Positions 34,001 to 49,000 of a stretch of 64,000 nt of DNA are shown here, piece after piece. How positions within the stretch are numbered: position 1 is the stretch's first letter; each line of letters begins with the position of its first letter. The DNA comes from Apostichopus japonicus (taxonomy: Eukaryota; Echinodermata; Holothuroidea; Aspidochirotida; Stichopodidae), in the NCBI RefSeq assembly GCF_037975245.1, contig NC_092576.1:7897001-7961000 (forward strand), in the 5' to 3' direction. Under the pieces are notes generated by a model. The model searched no databases. It saw only the letters and a list, made by a program, of their open reading frames with translations, and had not been told where the DNA came from. Position numbers and translations under genes: made by a program.

Positions 34001-37000
34001 AGTAGTCCACAACGTTCTTCTGTTGCCCACTTCCATACATCTAACGTTCAAAAACCGAGTTACTTTGCCTTTAGAATGTATTTTTTTTGTTAACTACGAA
34101 AAACACCAAAATCGCAAAGCCACCTTGCTTAATGACTTAATCGGATATAAAAAGCTGCAGGCTTTGAAACGGGACCAACATAAACTATCAAAATTTTAAG
34201 GGGTGTTTATATTGATCACAAGTGTAATGTTGTCGAGTTGAAATAAATGTGATTGTTTCCACAAATAATTTAGTCGTCCGACGGACGACCTCAAATGCGA
34301 TTTTGGTTGTCCCAAAGAATTTTTAGTCTTCTCGGACGACCGTGAAATTTCAGCCCTGACTAGTGTATATATATATCTAAGTAATGTTGTATGTGTACAA
34401 ACAACCATGAGAGATACGCTCACTATTCGGTCAAGAGGTGATGGGAGGTGTAATATGTGGTAGCAGTTATTTACGTAACTGATATCACCAAAGTCTCATC
34501 AGACTTAAATCTATAGTTACTTCGCAAGTCATTAATAATACAGTATGTTATGACGATAATGTGATATAATTACAATTAATTAATGGGTAATTACATGTCT
34601 TGCGTCCATCTTCATCCTGCACTGGACGACATTCGAACAGCAGTAATGGGTCTACTCTGTTGGGATAGGTTAAAACAAAGAAACAGACTGTCATAGGGAA
34701 TACAGTAGTTTACATGCGGTAGGATGAGCAAAATAAGGTAATATCACATTCAGAGATGATTTTGAAGATTGTTGTTCCTGTCAAAATGAAGCAAAGTGTT
34801 TCTTGTTTTTGCATTCTGCTCAATGTAGAGTAAGGAATTTTTTGTTAGTTGGGGGGGGGGTGGGGTGATGGAGGTACTTTACCATAAATGCTCAATTGCA
34901 ATCTGTCTGTCCCAATGGTAAGGACCAAAGTACTGCAAATGTTATTCAAATGAAAAGGGATTTTGAGAACATTTTCTTCAAAAACTCGTGAACATTTTTT
35001 AACAGATCCAAGCATCACATATGTGTGCTTGATAGTTGATACATGCTACTTCAAACTGACTGTATTCTGTAGATCAATAAGATATCTCGCTACAACATGT
35101 GGTGTGTGCAACGGCAAATGAAAAGATGATTATTTCGGGGGGGGGGGGGGGTGGGGGGAAGGTGGCTCAGACGTTAGTCTGGTATACTGCGTTTGGTTTA
35201 TCAGATATCTGCCTCCCTTATATATTCCAATATTGTATACACCAAATAAACTGAGAATAGCATAAAATCAAACACAAAATATGTTATAAATTTGCAATAT
35301 ACAGGTACCCTGACTTTGTGTGGATATTAGCTGGGTATTCATGCAGAAACTGTAAACAGGTAGTTGTTCCATAACAACTCCCTGCTGTAAACAAGTCACT
35401 GATGTATACCGGGAATTCCATGAGACCTGTGTTTACACATATATGCAGGTTGTTGATATGTACACTGGATAAGACCGAAGATTGCAGGCATGAGACTCTT
35501 CCGCGGAAACGCGGATTTCCGATTTTTTTTTTATTCATTTTCACGTTTTTTCTCGTAATTCGCGTTTTTTATTTTTTTTTATTTTTATTTTTTTTAATTT
35601 TTTTATTTATTTATTTTTTTTGCCGAACATGCTGGACTGTGAAGGGAAGGAACACCGAATTTGACCAGTGGTGGAATCAAGTAGCACAAAGCAAGCAAAA
35701 AGCCTTTTTTTGGTTCAAAAAAGCTAATGGATAAATTATACAAGCAGAAATTCCACACTTTTTTGGCGAGTTACGTGATGTGATAGATTCCATCTAGAGT
35801 CCACCATTTTGCATCTAAGCCCTCCTTACCTGACAAAAAAAATTCTAAAGGGGAGGGGGACACCTCCTCCCCTTGAACCCCTCCCCCAGGACAGCGATTG
35901 ATAAATTTCAGTTTTTTTTCCCCCGGCTCAGTCTCATCCCTGAGATTGGGCCAATCGCTAAACCACCACAGCCCCTCAGATGCATAGTTTATTTACTGTA
36001 CACACAGCAGGGGTTGCTGCCAGCAAGCTGATCTCAATCCACCTTGTCTTCAACAAAACATACAGTCATCCAGGAAAATGAAATCTGCTTCAAAGAATCA
36101 ATAGTCTTACTTTAATACACTTACATATATGCCCTTATCAGTTTTCACCTTCTGAACTTATTAAAGGGTCAACATGTTATCTCAAATGGTCTCAAACTTG
36201 GCCATTTTCTCTAGATCATTTTATACTAGATGACTTTTGCTGTGGCAGTAAGTAGACCTTTCATTCATTAGAAAAAAATTATTATATTGAGGGATGGTTG
36301 CAAGGTGGCAGAGCTGATTTGCTAGGTCAAAATTGGTTAAAAGAAAATGTCCTTTTATTCATACATCTAGATGCTTCTATACTTCATGTACAGTACAGTA
36401 AGAGGACTGTTCTTTCTGGACCATTGAAACATTTTAGAATGAGAATTCTATACCAGTGTCAAATTCTTACCTGGTGAATGAAATGGTTGATTCCCACAAG
36501 GGAGAGCTACAAACAAGAGCTGGAAATATCTGATCGTGTCTGGTCGTAACTTAATTCAACTTACTTGCCCGACATTAGTCAGAAAATTATTATAAATACA
36601 ATCACCCTTTAAGGTTGTAATAGAAACTAAGAATTTTTCCATCGTGAGTTAATATATTTCGTATGAGAAGTGCAGACTCTTAAAACGTCGTGAAAAAAAA
36701 ATGTCCAACTTCTGAGCTGATATGTCTGAAATAATTATTCCTTGACAGAGAGCTAACTTTTATGGTTCGTTAACGCAAGCATCTACCACCTGTCTCGGCA
36801 CTGGACCTGATGGCAGGGACATTTACATTCCATTTAAGGACATCCTACCGATGGTTGACCCTGTAGACATAGCTGTCGATGGTAATGTACTGCTTTCACT
36901 GTCTCATTTACTCTTCAAGTATACATGTTTCGATGAACAATCAAGTTTGGTTCAGATTGTTGAAATTAACGAACATTGTAGGACTGCGTTCTACTCATGA

Positions 37001-40000
37001 AATAGACCGGAAGACTGTCGTAGAGCATTCAATGTATACGAGTATATTCTTCCGGTAGAATTTTTTGGTCTTCCCCATAGTAGGTACATCCTTACATGTT
37101 GCAGACATGTACAAGATTTCACTGTGGTCCCAGAAATTAGCTTTGTGTCCATGCCCTTGATTCATAGACAGTTGTCATGAGATTTTAACTGACATTAATA
37201 AACATTTCTTTCAGTCAGTGCCCTTGAACCACCCACCAAATGGTCCTATTTGAAGAACTGAAATATCCAACATTGTTAACCTGTATAGTTTTTCATTTTC
37301 TTATTTTTTTTCGTTTTTAAACTACCAGGCTGCCCACTACTTCCCCACTTCCTCTCCCCTCCCCCACCTTTATTTGGATTTGATAGAATCCATACTTTTG
37401 GATGGATGTACTCAGTTGTACTGTAATTGGCAAGCTGCCAATATGAACTGGCGTAACTTTCGACATTTTACGTGGAAAACAATTAATGTGGCATTGGGCT
37501 GTAAACCAGTGGTTAATTGCACACAGGTGTTTGTACTGGTCAGTTGACAAGGTCTGTCAGATACAGATCTCCTAGATTGGGCTACAATTTTCAAATCCTG
37601 GCGCCAAGATATAATAAAATATTGGTGTCTTTTATAGTGAGATGCATTCGCCTATTTTACGGAATTTGTAGTTTATACGGCGGCGACATAACAGCTCAAG
37701 CGCTCTTATCTGATTATATTGCTCTTGTATGATCAGTGGGTGGAAAGACTTACAGTATCAAGATAACCTAAAACTATGCACTGTACATATTGCTTTGACA
37801 AATTAGGCTCAACACTTATCTGAACTTATCTGATCTTGTCTGATCTTATGTTTTTATATTGCTATTGTATGATCAGTGGGTGAGTTAATCAAGATAACCT
37901 ACAACGACACACTGTATTGCTTTGACAAATTAATCTCAACACTGTTAGGTTCGTCATTTCGAACACCTCCCTCCCTCCCTGTTTTAACTTCTGTCATTTT
38001 TTGGTGAAACATTGTCGCAAGCGTCCTTTAGCGTGTTCTGCCTTAGTGCCTGTTAAGATTCCTGATTTATTTAGAGAATGGTCACCGCCATTAAGATCCA
38101 ATTTGTCATTTTACCCACACAGTGGAGTTCTTTAGTCATCTCATTTTGCAAATTAAATCGGACGTTAATTAAATAATTAATTTATTGGCAAGTTTTTGAC
38201 AATGTTCGTTTCATTTCAAAATTTGATATTACCGTTGAGGTTCTGCTACTACTCTGCGTACGCTCTATTCCAAGAGCTCGGACATGCTATTATGTAAAGA
38301 ATACCATATATGTACAGTAGTTCCAACCAGCAATATTCAAAGGTCGACTACAGTACTGCATATTTCTGATTACTTTGAGCACTAATTAAACTGCACAATT
38401 ATATATTTCATACATGTAGAACCTGGATGTGCTCATCAGGAATATATGAGTGCCGGGCAGATTTTTAATCGGGTAGTGTGATCCACGCCCTGGGGGAGGG
38501 GTGTCAGGTGCGAGGATTCCCCCTCCCCTTTGGAAAATTCTTGCAAATGAAGTACATGCTTGGATGGCAAATGGTGTGCTATCTTTTCCCTATTTTGGCA
38601 CTAACTTCAGTGCCAATTATTCACCCATGTTTTGGTAACATTTGTATTAAAATTAATCATAAGATAAATTGCCGGGCGGAAAAGTTTAAAGTATTGTTTG
38701 TTCTGGGCGGCATCTAGAACTGACGGGCGCAGCCGCCCGCCCGGCGTGAGCACGTCCCTGGTAGGAAACCAAGTTCTCTCCGAAGTGAGAAGATTACAAC
38801 TACAATGCTAATTATAAATTTTGGAGGGATAATTTTCCTTACCATTCATCGCAATCCGTCCAATATTTTCAGTGTCAATTTTTTTGAAACAGAATTTCAG
38901 AAGTAGTTTTTTTCAGGACAAAATGATAGGTCCTGTCCATTTTTAAAAGAATGGTGGATACTGTACAGTTTATTCATGTTTTTTTTTGTCTGGATATCAT
39001 TCCATGTAAAAAGAATGATCAACTTTGGTTTAAACATGTATTTGAAAATATTAAGGATCCAATCAATTGCTTTCTGATTTCTGCCAAATCTATATGTGGT
39101 GTGTTTTCTTTTACCTGCGTCTTCTTTTAGCATAAGTTACCCTTGTCAGATATTGTTATCGTAGGTGTTTTTAAATAAACATGGAAAATAAAGAGATGGC
39201 GAGAAATTTATTTATAAATTTACAAGTATAACAACAAAAAAACATGTTTTCCAGACAGATGAAATTTGAAGCACTTTTACAATGGCTGGCAATAAAAGTC
39301 AATCACTGTTTGCTATCTCAAATACTGTGAGTGTAAAAGCACTCTAAACCTAATTAGAAAACCGATTGCGGAGACTTTGTAATGTCGGCTGAGTTGGGCT
39401 GTTTTGAAGGAGCCAGCAGATAAATTGAAACATGAGATAAGTTCAAGCAATTTCTTCTCCCTGTTTGTTATCTTAACTACTGTCAGTGTGAAGCACTCAT
39501 AATCTAATACACAAAACCAATCGCAGGGAATTCTTACTGGTCGGCTTAATTTGACTTCGCTCCTCGCTGACCTGTCTCCTCACAACCGAAGCACACTGTT
39601 CTACCGTGCCCAGATTGAACTGATAGCCGGGTCATTCCGCCTCAGATCAACCAATTTTCTGAAAAGTTCCCAGGTGACCCTCTCAGAATTAGATGAAATT
39701 TCATCAGAATGATTGAGTATGTCCCAAATGAACACATACAAAAAATTAAAAATCATACTCCATGTCGTTTTCGAGATATGGCCCATTGAAATTTGGTCGA
39801 AATGGCCATTTTGCTCGTTTGCAATTCGCGAAAAGTGTCTTTTGTGATATTTTCTAACTTTGAAAGCTCATAATTCAGTCTTTGTAACAGGTAGAGAGCT
39901 CAAATTTGGTATTCTATCTTACATCTTGCCAAAATTCATGAATCTGAACTAAATTAACTGTATCTCCTTTATTTTTCTGGTTATGATCACCCAAAGTAGG

Positions 40001-43000
40001 CACTTTATTCTGCTGAAAATGTTTTTTGTGATTTTTAAGGTCACCCTGTGCCCACATATGAGGGGTCACATGAATCCCATATTCCTTGGGTATTATCTAT
40101 GGTTGCATGTGTATACCCATAAGCAATTATAAGCCCACCAATGCCCTAATTAAGAAGTGGCATGGGCCCAAAGTTGGCTCCAGCCAGAAAAAAGGTCAAA
40201 AAGACCCCGCCGTCTTGACCCCGGTTGACCCCGCGATCAATTGAAACATATTTTGAAATTTACACAAGTTACACATACATATTGAATCTACTTATAATAC
40301 ACCTTATACTTATACAGAGGGTCACCTGGGGACCACTGGTTGATTTGACATGGAATGACCCAGCCCCTTCACACTGTGCACTCTCTATATCTATACAGCT
40401 ACTGTCAGTGCCCTTCCTTCTCATTCTACCACCCGAGGTGCTCACACGTTCGTTTTGAGCTGGGATTTTTCTATCGTTTTCAAATGGTTCAGAAATGGAC
40501 TTATCAAGGCCTTTTGTTTTTGGGGGGCGTTTCGCAAGTAGGAATTTCCATCTGAAGCTGTCCTGCGCAGCCCGATAAGTATCATTTTCATCTGGGAAGT
40601 GTTTTGCGACAGCCTCTTCCGGTTTCTTTGCGTAGTCGGGATTAGGGGTAGCAGTTCTGTGATTTGCTAATGCTAGTTTTCCCTCCCATCATACATACTT
40701 GTTATGTTGCAAAGAGAGGCAGCATCCACAGGGTCGTTAGGAGAGGTACATTAGTTGATGAATGCCCTGGCCTGCCGAATACTCCCAATCAGTTATCACA
40801 GAAGAGAGGAACGCTGATACAATCACCTGGATGTGAAAGGGTTGAGCTTAGTAACCTGGAAGTTGTATTATATATGTCGATTTACTTCGCTCCTCGCTTA
40901 CCTGTCTCCCCACAACCATAGCACCTTGTTCTACTGTGCCTATAAAGTCCTGGTAAAATAATAACACTGTGCGCCCTCTATGACCGGACCCCCCCTCCCC
41001 GGTCACTGCCCTTCCTTCTCATTCTACCATTAAAAGTGTCATTACACGGATTTCTTGTGGAAACATTTTCCTTGGATTTCGTCTTGGTTATATTTGCGAT
41101 CGATGGAAGTTTCCTTCCCTTGGATTCGTAGGAGTGTCGATTCTTGGATTCTTAGGAGTGATGATTTCAATCTCTACATAAAAATACCCCCATTCAGTTT
41201 CATGCAAATAAGCAAACTTCTGAACTTTCGTATATAGTCATCTTTTGCCTTACAAAACTTATTGCATGGCTGAGCCTTATTATCACCTTGACTTGGGTTT
41301 TTATCTTGGGACCAGTAAATTTATTGATTGAAATCATTAGAGCAAAAGAAATACATTCTTCTCTTCAAATTCCGTGCAGTTATTAAATGTTCATCTTGTA
41401 CTGTGTTATATAGTAAGCTTTGTTCAGATTGCAACTTGTAACGTTTTGCATGGCCGAATCTTTGTACCAGCTTACAGTAACTGCTGTCGGGCATTTTGAA
41501 TGAACCAGCAAATATATTCATTTCAATCTCTTTAGTATGAGGTGAGTGGGTGGTTATAACAAATTCCCAAAACAGGCGGTTTTTGGTGAAAACTATCAAC
41601 AAAGTAAACTTGTTCTTTTCTGGTGTCATTTGCAATTTTCCAGAGAATTTGCCCCTTTAATTCAATTTATAACTTTAGTGAACAGTAAATTAGCTGTATA
41701 TAATCATGATCCCGTTCTGGCCTGGATAGTTGTGGTAATATTTAATTAAAATGTGAAGATTTTACAACCAAATCTGTTTGTTTTCTTACCCAATGCCGGA
41801 AAAATAAGAATCTACAGGTAGTTTTGTTTGAAAGATTCAGAGAAACGTAGGTATTTAGCAGCTGCCAAGTGACTTTGAATTTGTTTTATACTCATTGTTA
41901 TCATAACTGTCATGGTTCGTAGAAGTTGCAATTAGCACAGCAGTTATAAGTTTAACATCTGTCGACAGATTGTCATAAAGGTTTCATTCTGTGAGAATAA
42001 ATTGCCTGCAAAATAGTCTAGACATACATGTACAAGAATAGTAAACATTGAAAATATTGAAAAAACTAAGATACAGGCAATTAAAAAGTTATATATGTAG
42101 GCCCTTTGCTAGGGAAGCTATAATAAACAGAATTCCAGTTCAACCCAGGTTCCTTCCCAGGTGAAGAAAAATCTGCATATCCAAAATATAAGAAACAGGC
42201 CTCTTCCAGTTTCTTCCAATTGTAATAGGAAAATGAAAGTAAAGAAGTGTTAAGAGTTTCATAGTATTTGTTAATCAATTTACTGAAAGACAACAGATAA
42301 ATCTTACACAGAGTCGGGGGGGGGGGGGAATTGTCAGCCCAAGACCCACCACCAATCTTTCTTTCTTCTAGTAAGCAGCAGGGTTTGGTGGCAGTCACTG
42401 ACAGACTCTATGAACCTTTGTTTACCTATAAACCACTTCCTAGAACTTATTATTCAGCCTGCTGCAGCCTTTTCTGAATCCACTGAGCACTTTCCTCTGC
42501 AATTTTGCATTTAAGATATTTAAGTAATCGCCTCGGAATTGACACGACTGTAAATTTGGTGATTTTTGCTTTTGTTTTAACTCCGAGAAGAGAGAAAAGC
42601 TGACTTTGTGCAGATGAGAAGACTATCAAGAACAGAGAGGTGTTAGAACTGCGAAATGAAACTGGGGAGGGGGGGGTGAGGGAAGGGAGAGGAAGGGGTG
42701 GTTCTGTTTGTTTGGTTCTTTTGGTTCTCTTTTCTATTTGCAAAGTTCTGTACTTTTTTCAGGAAATGTCACTACCCGACAAGCCCTATAGGGTTTTTTA
42801 GTACACTTCCTTTCACAAGTTTTGTTTCTTATCTCCTTCTATGTCATATGTCATACTTATGTTGTGATAGAACAAAAATAAATAAATGTAATGAAATGTA
42901 AAAAAAACTATTGTAATATATATATTATATTATAAATGATATATTGTAACTAACAAAACCTCATTTTCTTTTCCATTCTTCTGAAAGAATCCAAACCCTG

Positions 43001-46000
43001 GAATACGTACAACCATCCATCTGATGGGGTAGATTTTTGTTTTCTTTGCTTGTTCTTGTTAATTCTTCATTTCTCCTTTTACATTTTCCGTCAGGCTGGG
43101 ATATTTGTTCCGATGACATGGCGGTCGCCATGGAAAAAGCCGCCGTGTTAAACTGGAACCTGCAACAGAAATTGAAACCTCACCTCAAGAAGCTTCAACC
43201 GAGGGCCTCCATCTATAGAAAGGACTTCATAGCTGCTAATCAGGAAGGTCGAGCTAATAACCTCATCTCTGGAACCAACTGGGAGGCGGTGACCAGAATT
43301 CGGGAAGATATACGAGACTTCAAAGCTAAGAAACAGTTAGACAAGGTGAGACAGATGGGTTGGTTGAAATCTATTAAATTTTAAAAGGGTATTCTGAAAG
43401 GGATTTACTTTATATGGTAAAATATGAAAATGTTAATTTCTTACAAGTTATTATTTTCCGAATTTGATATTTTATTGAACAGTCTAGCAACAGTAGAATG
43501 GACTGTTCTTTTTGGCTCAATGAAATAGCTGAAAGTGTTGTGGGTTGAAATTCATCAATTTGAAAGGTTGTATTGAAATGATTACTTGATACATACTGTA
43601 GTAAAGATATGAAATGTTGAAATGAGAAAGAATTCATTTAAGGGGTATTCTGGTATATGCAATTTAATTTAAAACAATAGTGGCAGGATATTTTCTGCAT
43701 GATTGAACAATGCAGCTCCTTACAGCTGGTATGGATATCAATTTTCCAAATTTTCTGTGAAATTATTTTAATCCGTCTGGCAACAGCAGGATGAATTATG
43801 TGAGCACAGCGATTGAGTTGTGAATGGAATTTTAATTTGTTTGTCTTTATAAATGTTGAAATCATATATCCACAGAGGAAGATAATGATTCTACGACAAA
43901 AGTTTCACTTTGAAAATTCTAAAGACAGAGAACATTGACAGCTTAGCTAATTTCTACCAAAGTACCACATTTTTTTTTCAAGGATAAATCAGTAATTTTG
44001 TTTGTGTTTTTGTTTAGTTTCCTTTCTTACTTTGTTTCCACTGTAGGTAATTATTCTTTGGACAGCCAACACCGAACGTTTCTGTTCTGTCGAAAAGGGC
44101 CTCAACGACACCGCCGATGTTCTTCTTAACTCGATCAAGAAGAATGCCGCCGAAGTATCGGCCTCCACGCTATTTGCAGTGGCGTCCATATTGGAGGGTT
44201 GTTCGTTTGTTAATGGATCTCCGCAAAACACTTTCGTTCCGGGCGTCATCGACCTGGCCGAGCAGAAGGGGGTGCCGATAGCCGGCGACGACTTCAAGTC
44301 GGGTCAAACAAAGGTCAAATCCGTGCTGGTCGATTTCCTCGTCAATGCAGGTATCAAGGTAAGAGTGGAACACCATTCGTATATATAGCACAACACGCGC
44401 TAATGATTTATCTAATAGTAACTCAAATATTTTTAATTAAATATAAAATATATATATTAATTAATTAAATATTGTATCATTTTGATGAGAGAGAGAGGAT
44501 GCAGTAACAGAATCAAGAGCTTAGAGCATTGCAAACAAGTTTTGTTCAGATTATAGTAACGTTTTCAAATTAGACGCAGATTCAGCTTTTAAAATGATTC
44601 CACGTTGTTACTTTCTTTTGGTAACAACAATTAATAATTCAGTGGCCTTGGCACCACTCTCCTTTTATTTTGCTTCATTTATTTTTTCATTAATTCAATT
44701 ATTTTTTAATTATTTAATTATTTTTTTATAAGTCAATAGTCATTCATTTATTCATTCATACATTCATTCATGCACTTAGCTGGATTTAATTATTTAGCTG
44801 GATATATTTATTTAGCTAGATTTATTTATTTATTTTATTTATTTAGATTTTTTTATTTATTCAACTCTCAATACAGGATACATCATCACAAAAGCTTAGG
44901 TTACATTTTTGGTGCTTGTAGACCATAATTAATTAATTAATATAAGTTAACAATTGACAGCCGGAGAGTATGCATTCATGCAATGATCGTTGGGTCCTGT
45001 GAAGCATCAAAGTACACACTAACCCCCTCTCCCCCTCCTCCCCCTCGTCCCAATTAAGACAAGTTTCAATACCTAGAGGAATGAGATTATGGGATATGTC
45101 AGACCTTCAAGTAGACTGTAGTCCAGGGTGATTAAATCAGCTCATTCCATTTGAGATATTCCACTTTTATTTTTCTTCTCTCCCTTTTTTTTTTTTCGTA
45201 GCCCGTCTCCATAGTGAGTTACAATCACCTGGGCAACAACGACGGCATGAACCTCTCCGCACCAAAGCAGTTCCGTTCTAAAGAGGTGAGAGCTAATTTA
45301 ATATATCACGAAGTGTGATTTAAAGCAAGCTTAAGACCAGAGTTAATGAATGAACATGTATGCAAGCAGTGTGAACAAGTGCTAAGGTACAGTGTGAATA
45401 GAAGTGGTGACACCAGTCACAATGTCACCTAGCAACTGGTACGTCCCGGGTTGCATCCCTGTCAGGCCAAACTAAGGTGGGGGGTTTCATCCAGGAGAAA
45501 TCTACAGTTTTCCCATCTGAAATGGATTTCCAAATAACAAGTCTCTTCAACATCTCCCAATGCACATGTGGTTTGCTTAAAGTCGCAAAATAAACTGCCT
45601 TTCAAGCCAATTGTTATTTTCACATCCAGGCATTAATTTAACTTTACATACATATCATTAGATTAAATACGTTATTATTACTGCTATATAAAATGCATTG
45701 TTACATTATCATGCTGTAAATTTTGGAGGCAATATGGACAACCTGTGAGACAGAACAAAACGCATTGTTACATCTTCTTTTTTTGCTGTAAATTTTGGAG
45801 GCAATATGGACGACCTTTAAGACAGTAACATACGCATTGTTGCAATATCATGCTGTACATTTTGGAGGCAATATGGACGACCTGTAACACAGTATTGTGA
45901 AGACTTGTAAGGACTCACTTCCTAATGCCAAATTGAGAGAAAGGAATTTGCAAAACTTTCGAAACATCACTGCGATGGTAATCAAAATGTGGATCGTTGT

Positions 46001-49000
46001 TCTTGATGTTTAGGAAAAACCTGCTCCCTGGCAGATAATTACAAAAACTTGCTTGGAAATTAGCTGTTTGTAATAAGACGGATTAAAAATAACTTGCTTT
46101 TATGTTGTGATCTTGAATGTACAGGATGCCCATTAATAATTTAGTCAATTCACCGCCATGTTTATTATATTTCATTTTGTTTTGCATTCTTGTTTTCTCC
46201 ACTTTTTTTTCTCTATAGATTTCAAAGAGTAATGTTGTAGATGACATGGTAGAGTCCAACAAAATACTTTATCCTGATGGTAAAAAACCAGACCACTGTG
46301 TAAGTTTTAACGATTTACAATATTTGACTTACATAATTAATACATGTAACTTTGATCAATGGTTCACCCGTGGTCAAGATATATTCATTAACTGCTCTCA
46401 CTTGATCCTTATGGTAAAAGAAACCAGACCACTGTGTAAGTTTTAATGATTTACATTATTCGACTTGTAACATAATTAATAATTGTAACTTTGATCAATG
46501 GTTCACCCATGGTCAAGATATATTCATTAACTGCTCTCACTTGATCCTTATGGTAAAAGAAACCAGACCACTGTGTAAGTTTTAATGATTTACAATATCT
46601 GACTTACATAATTAATACATGTAACTTTGATCAATGGTTCACCCATGGTCAAGATATATTCATTAACTGCTCTCACTTGATCCTTATGGTAAAAGAAACC
46701 AGACCACTGTGTAAGTTTTAACGATTTACAATATTTGACTTGTAACATAATTAATACATGTAACTTTGATCAATGGTTCACCCGTGGTCAAGATATATTC
46801 ATTAACTGCTCTCACTTGATCCTTATGGTAAAAGAAACCAGACCACTGTGTAAGTTTTAATGATTTACATTATTCGACTTGTAACATAATTAATAATTGT
46901 AACTTTGATCAATGGTTCACCCATGGTCAAGATATATTCATTAACTGCTCTCACTTGATCCTTATGGTAAAAGAAACCAGACCACTGTGTAAGTTTTAAC
47001 GATTTACAATATTTGACTTGTAACATAATTAATACATGTAACTTTGATCAATGGTTCACCCGTGGTCAAGATATATTCATTAACTGCTCTCACTTGATCC
47101 TTATGGTAAAAGAAACCAGACCACTGTGTAAGTTTTAATGATTTACAATATTTGACTTGTAACATAATTAATACATGTAACTTTGATCAATGGTTCACCC
47201 GTGGTCAAGATATATTCATTAACTGCTCTCACTTGATCCTTATGGTAAAAGAAACCAGACCACTGTGTAAGTTTTAATGATTTACATTATTCGACTTGTA
47301 ACATAATTAATAATTGTAACTTTGATCAATGGTTCACCCATGGTCAAGATATATTCATTAACTGCTCTCACTTGATCCTTATGGTAAAAGAAACCAGACC
47401 ACTGTGTAAGTTTTAATGATTTACAATATCTGACTTACATAATTAATACATGTAACTTTGATCAATGGTTCACCCATGGTCAAGATATATTCATTAACTG
47501 CTCTCACTTGATCCTTATGGTAAAAGAAACCAGACCACTGTGTAAGTTTTAACGATTTACAATATTTGACTTGTAACATAATTAATACATGTAACTTTGA
47601 TCAATGGTTCACCCGTGGTCAAGATATATTCATTAACTGCTCTCACTTGATCCTTATGGTAAAAGAAACCAGACCACTGTGTAAGTTTTAATGATTTACA
47701 TTATTCGACTTGTAACATAATTAATAATTGTAACTTTGATCAATGGTTCACCCATGGTCAAGATATATTCATTAACTGCTCTCACTTGATCCTTATGGTA
47801 AAAGAAACCAGACCACTGTGTAAGTTTTAATGATTTACAATATTTGACTTACATAATTAATACATGTAACTTTGATCAATGGTTCACCCATGGTCAAGAT
47901 ACATTCAATAATTGCTCTCACTTGATCCTTTCGGTAAAAAACCAGACCATTGTGTAAGTTTTAATGATTTACAATATTTTGACTTACATAATTAATACAT
48001 GTAACTTTGATCAATGGTTCACCCATGGTCAAGATACATTCAATAATTGCTCTCACAAGTTCTTCTGAACCAAAGACATTTGGGGTTTTATTGTATAAAA
48101 GGGCTCTATGAATATTTTTTCACCCTTTGACTCAATTTGTCAGTTAGTCCTTGCAGGCACCTTGGTTTAATACATGACTAGAGTATACACCAAGTAACAG
48201 ATACACATAGATAACCTGATACTGTGTGGTAGTATGTATAATTAGTGAAGCCTCCTATATAGTAGCACATTCCTAGACCGACCAATATGAATGACACTGC
48301 TTTCAACTGGCTTGTGAAAGGGAGTTCCTGTGATAAGTGTTTACTGAGAACAGGCAGTAAAGTTTGTAATGTTGTCAGGTATGTATTGTGCACATATTAA
48401 CTGGTTGGCACAAAAGTGCTGCTGGGCCAAAGTGTTTGCCATTCTACGAGATTGCACAACTGACACAGATTTGCAATTGAAGAGAAACAGCTGCCTTTCA
48501 ATGAAGGTCTGATAAGGGTTGCTCGGTATGCTGGTATCTGTCGTATTTGAGCAGTCAGGTTATTAGTGAAAGCCTTGTTTATTAGACACACTCCTATACC
48601 AGCAGATACAAATGATAAGTCTGCAAAATTAGGTTTCATCCTGCTTGTCGAAGGAGGACTTCATGTGGTTATTGTTTACTGAAAACAGGCAGGAAAGTCT
48701 GTAACATTTCACATGTAAATATTGCCAAGTTTCGTGGAGTGTAGATGAACTTTGCATTGTTTAGAAATCCCCCTCCTCACCCCCACACAAGTATGGATGG
48801 CAGACCCATAGATTGCAGACTGTCAATTTATTCCTCTCTTTGTCCCTCCACTGTTCATCTCCTACCTCTCCTCTTCCCCTGTTGGTTTCTTTCTTTCTTC
48901 TCTCCATCCCTTGCCTAATAATCCCCTTACATCTATCTCTTTGTGTTCACCATGCTCATTAACATGTCTGTATTCTATACATGTTTTTGTCCCTTCTGTT

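Larger units (their letters stand above)
32487..36748. other. ISYNA1 intron 2
   Basis: A ~90-bp sequence (CAACAGTTGAACAGCACATA ... AACATTGCTGTATTA) occurs three times, at about 32634-32730, 33153-33246 and 33290-33376, with increasing drift. Two inverted-repeat elements are listed separately. Poly-G tracts lie near 34851 and 35138. No gene. Confidence 0.6.
36882..43094. other. ISYNA1 intron 3
   Basis: A 6.2-kb intron with transposons listed separately. 39545-39620 plus 40366-40440 is repeated at about 40875-41030 (TTCGCTCCTCGCT, CACAACC, TTCTAC-GTGCC and CCCTTCCTTCTCATTCTACC blocks). The second copy lacks the 39629-40361 insertion. 37735-37950 holds a short duplication around TATTGCTCTTGTATGATCAGTGGGTG. 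A poly-G run lies at 42316. No gene. Confidence 0.55.

Noticed and set aside
35402-35734. 110-codon frame with a hydrophobic FFLFLF run
   Set aside because: The hydrophobic run is translation of a poly-T rich block inside a transposon.
46300-48057. CRISPR-like regular array
   Set aside because: Direct repeats are head-to-tail with no unique spacers, in an animal intron; it is a tandem duplication of an exon end.
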